From Pelagibacteraceae bacterium (GTDB lineage: Bacteria > Pseudomonadota > Alphaproteobacteria > HIMB59 > GCA-002718135): DNA of 11,075 nucleotides. The notes under the pieces were generated by a model. That model did not search any database, was not told the DNA's origin, and saw only the letters and a list, made by a program, of their open reading frames with translations. Numbering within the stretch: the first letter of the stretch is position 1; every line of letters begins with the position of its first letter. The position numbers and the translations under genes are program-made. The stretch lies in the NCBI GenBank assembly GCA_002718135.1, contig PBDN01000019.1, positions 265,877 through 276,951 of the forward strand, read 5' to 3'. This document shows, in pieces, positions 10,823-11,075 of this stretch.

Positions 10823-11075
10823 CCTGTGATTGCAGCAACCTCCATCACGTTCAGTCCTTTTTCAAAGAACCTGCTGGTGGCTTCATGTCTAAGATCATGG
10901 AAATGCAGGTTCTCTATGTTCGCTCTCTTACAGGCTCTTCTCCAAAGCCCCCGTAACGCCACAGCATTAATGGGAAACACTCTCCCACTTATGTCTCTTG
11001 GTATTGCGTTGAGTATCTCCAATGCCCTTGTACTGAGAGGCACTGTTCTTGGTGATCCGTTCTTGGTGTTTTCCA
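10750..11075 (-). CDS. tyrosine recombinase (phage-type integrase), C-terminal part
   Basis: The gene enters from the right edge; only the last ~107 residues are in the window. It shows TKNGSPRTVPL (the beta-hairpin lysine region), HDLRHEAT (catalytic His and Arg of box II), ITGHKDL (second catalytic His) and RYTH (the nucleophilic tyrosine), ending KLG at TAG 10750-10752. The catalytic order is complete for the part visible; the first arginine must lie beyond the edge. Such enzymes insert and excise mobile elements at attachment sites. It faces left, opposite to the HTH-DUF3631 operon at the other end of the cargo. No extra helix of integron integrases is seen. Its 3' end is duplicated at 10038-10123. 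Confidence 0.93.
   Translation of the reverse strand, partial: ENTKNGSPRTVPLSTRALEILNAIPRDISGRVFPINAVALRGLWRRACKRANIENLHFHDLRHEATSRFFEKGLNVMEVAAITGHKDLRMLQRYTHLRAEDLAKKLG

Noticed and set aside
1..11075. CRISPR array or rRNA genes
   Set aside because: No regularly spaced identical short repeats and no conserved rRNA sequence are visible on either strand.

Overview
The window looks like the accessory part of a proteobacterial chromosome and is best read as most of an integrated mobile element plus its cargo. Base composition is moderate to AT-rich. The families present are periplasmic HtrA-like proteases, Sel1 repeats, a DUF5710 protein, an AlpA-like helix-turn-helix protein, a DUF3631 ATPase and a tyrosine recombinase. 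Together they fit an alphaproteobacterium better than other groups, but this is a low-confidence inference from family distribution.

Left part (1-2400, all genes leftward): an exported trypsin-like protease of HtrA type (106-1449), possibly coupled to a tiny membrane peptide. Upstream of it are a DUF5710 protein (1890-2072) whose reading seems to continue after a +1 shift into a second open frame (to 1610), and a small helical protein (2152-2400). An intrinsic terminator at 2128-2153 points rightward although no rightward gene lies to its left.

Control region (2400-2781): two long imperfect inverted repeats, a very good sigma70-type promoter with an extended -10, and a structured leader. Next comes an AlpA/excisionase-like gene broken by an in-frame TAA at codon 12 (2782-3048), overlapped by an intact DUF3631 P-loop ATPase (3035-4087). 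The likely integrase lies at the far right end (10750 to the window edge, leftward). DNA-binding regulator, replication-type ATPase and integrase together suggest a phage-satellite-like or integrative element.

Cargo (4100-10735): many short genes, most predicted to be secreted or membrane bound. They include a four-helix membrane protein, a secreted helical protein, small two-helix proteins, a second trypsin-like protease with a long AT-rich N-terminal region, small exported proteins, and a 40-residue peptide next to the integrase. The cargo is a patchwork. Two Sel1-repeat fragments have lost their fronts. A lipoprotein-like frame is cut at its lipobox exactly where one Sel1 fragment begins. 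A short lipoprotein start runs antisense to a neighbouring gene.

Two duplications stand out. A block of about 139 bp lies about 15 bases upstream of two unrelated exported-protein genes (5689-5827 and 9624-9761). The last 86 bp of the integrase region is duplicated 699 bp away (10038-10123 and 10737-10822), with seven changes in 23 codons, all synonymous. This suggests that cargo is added behind the integrase by recombination in its 3' end. The systems-level idea, an element carrying exchangeable envelope-directed cargo, is inference; the repeats and junctions are visible in the sequence.
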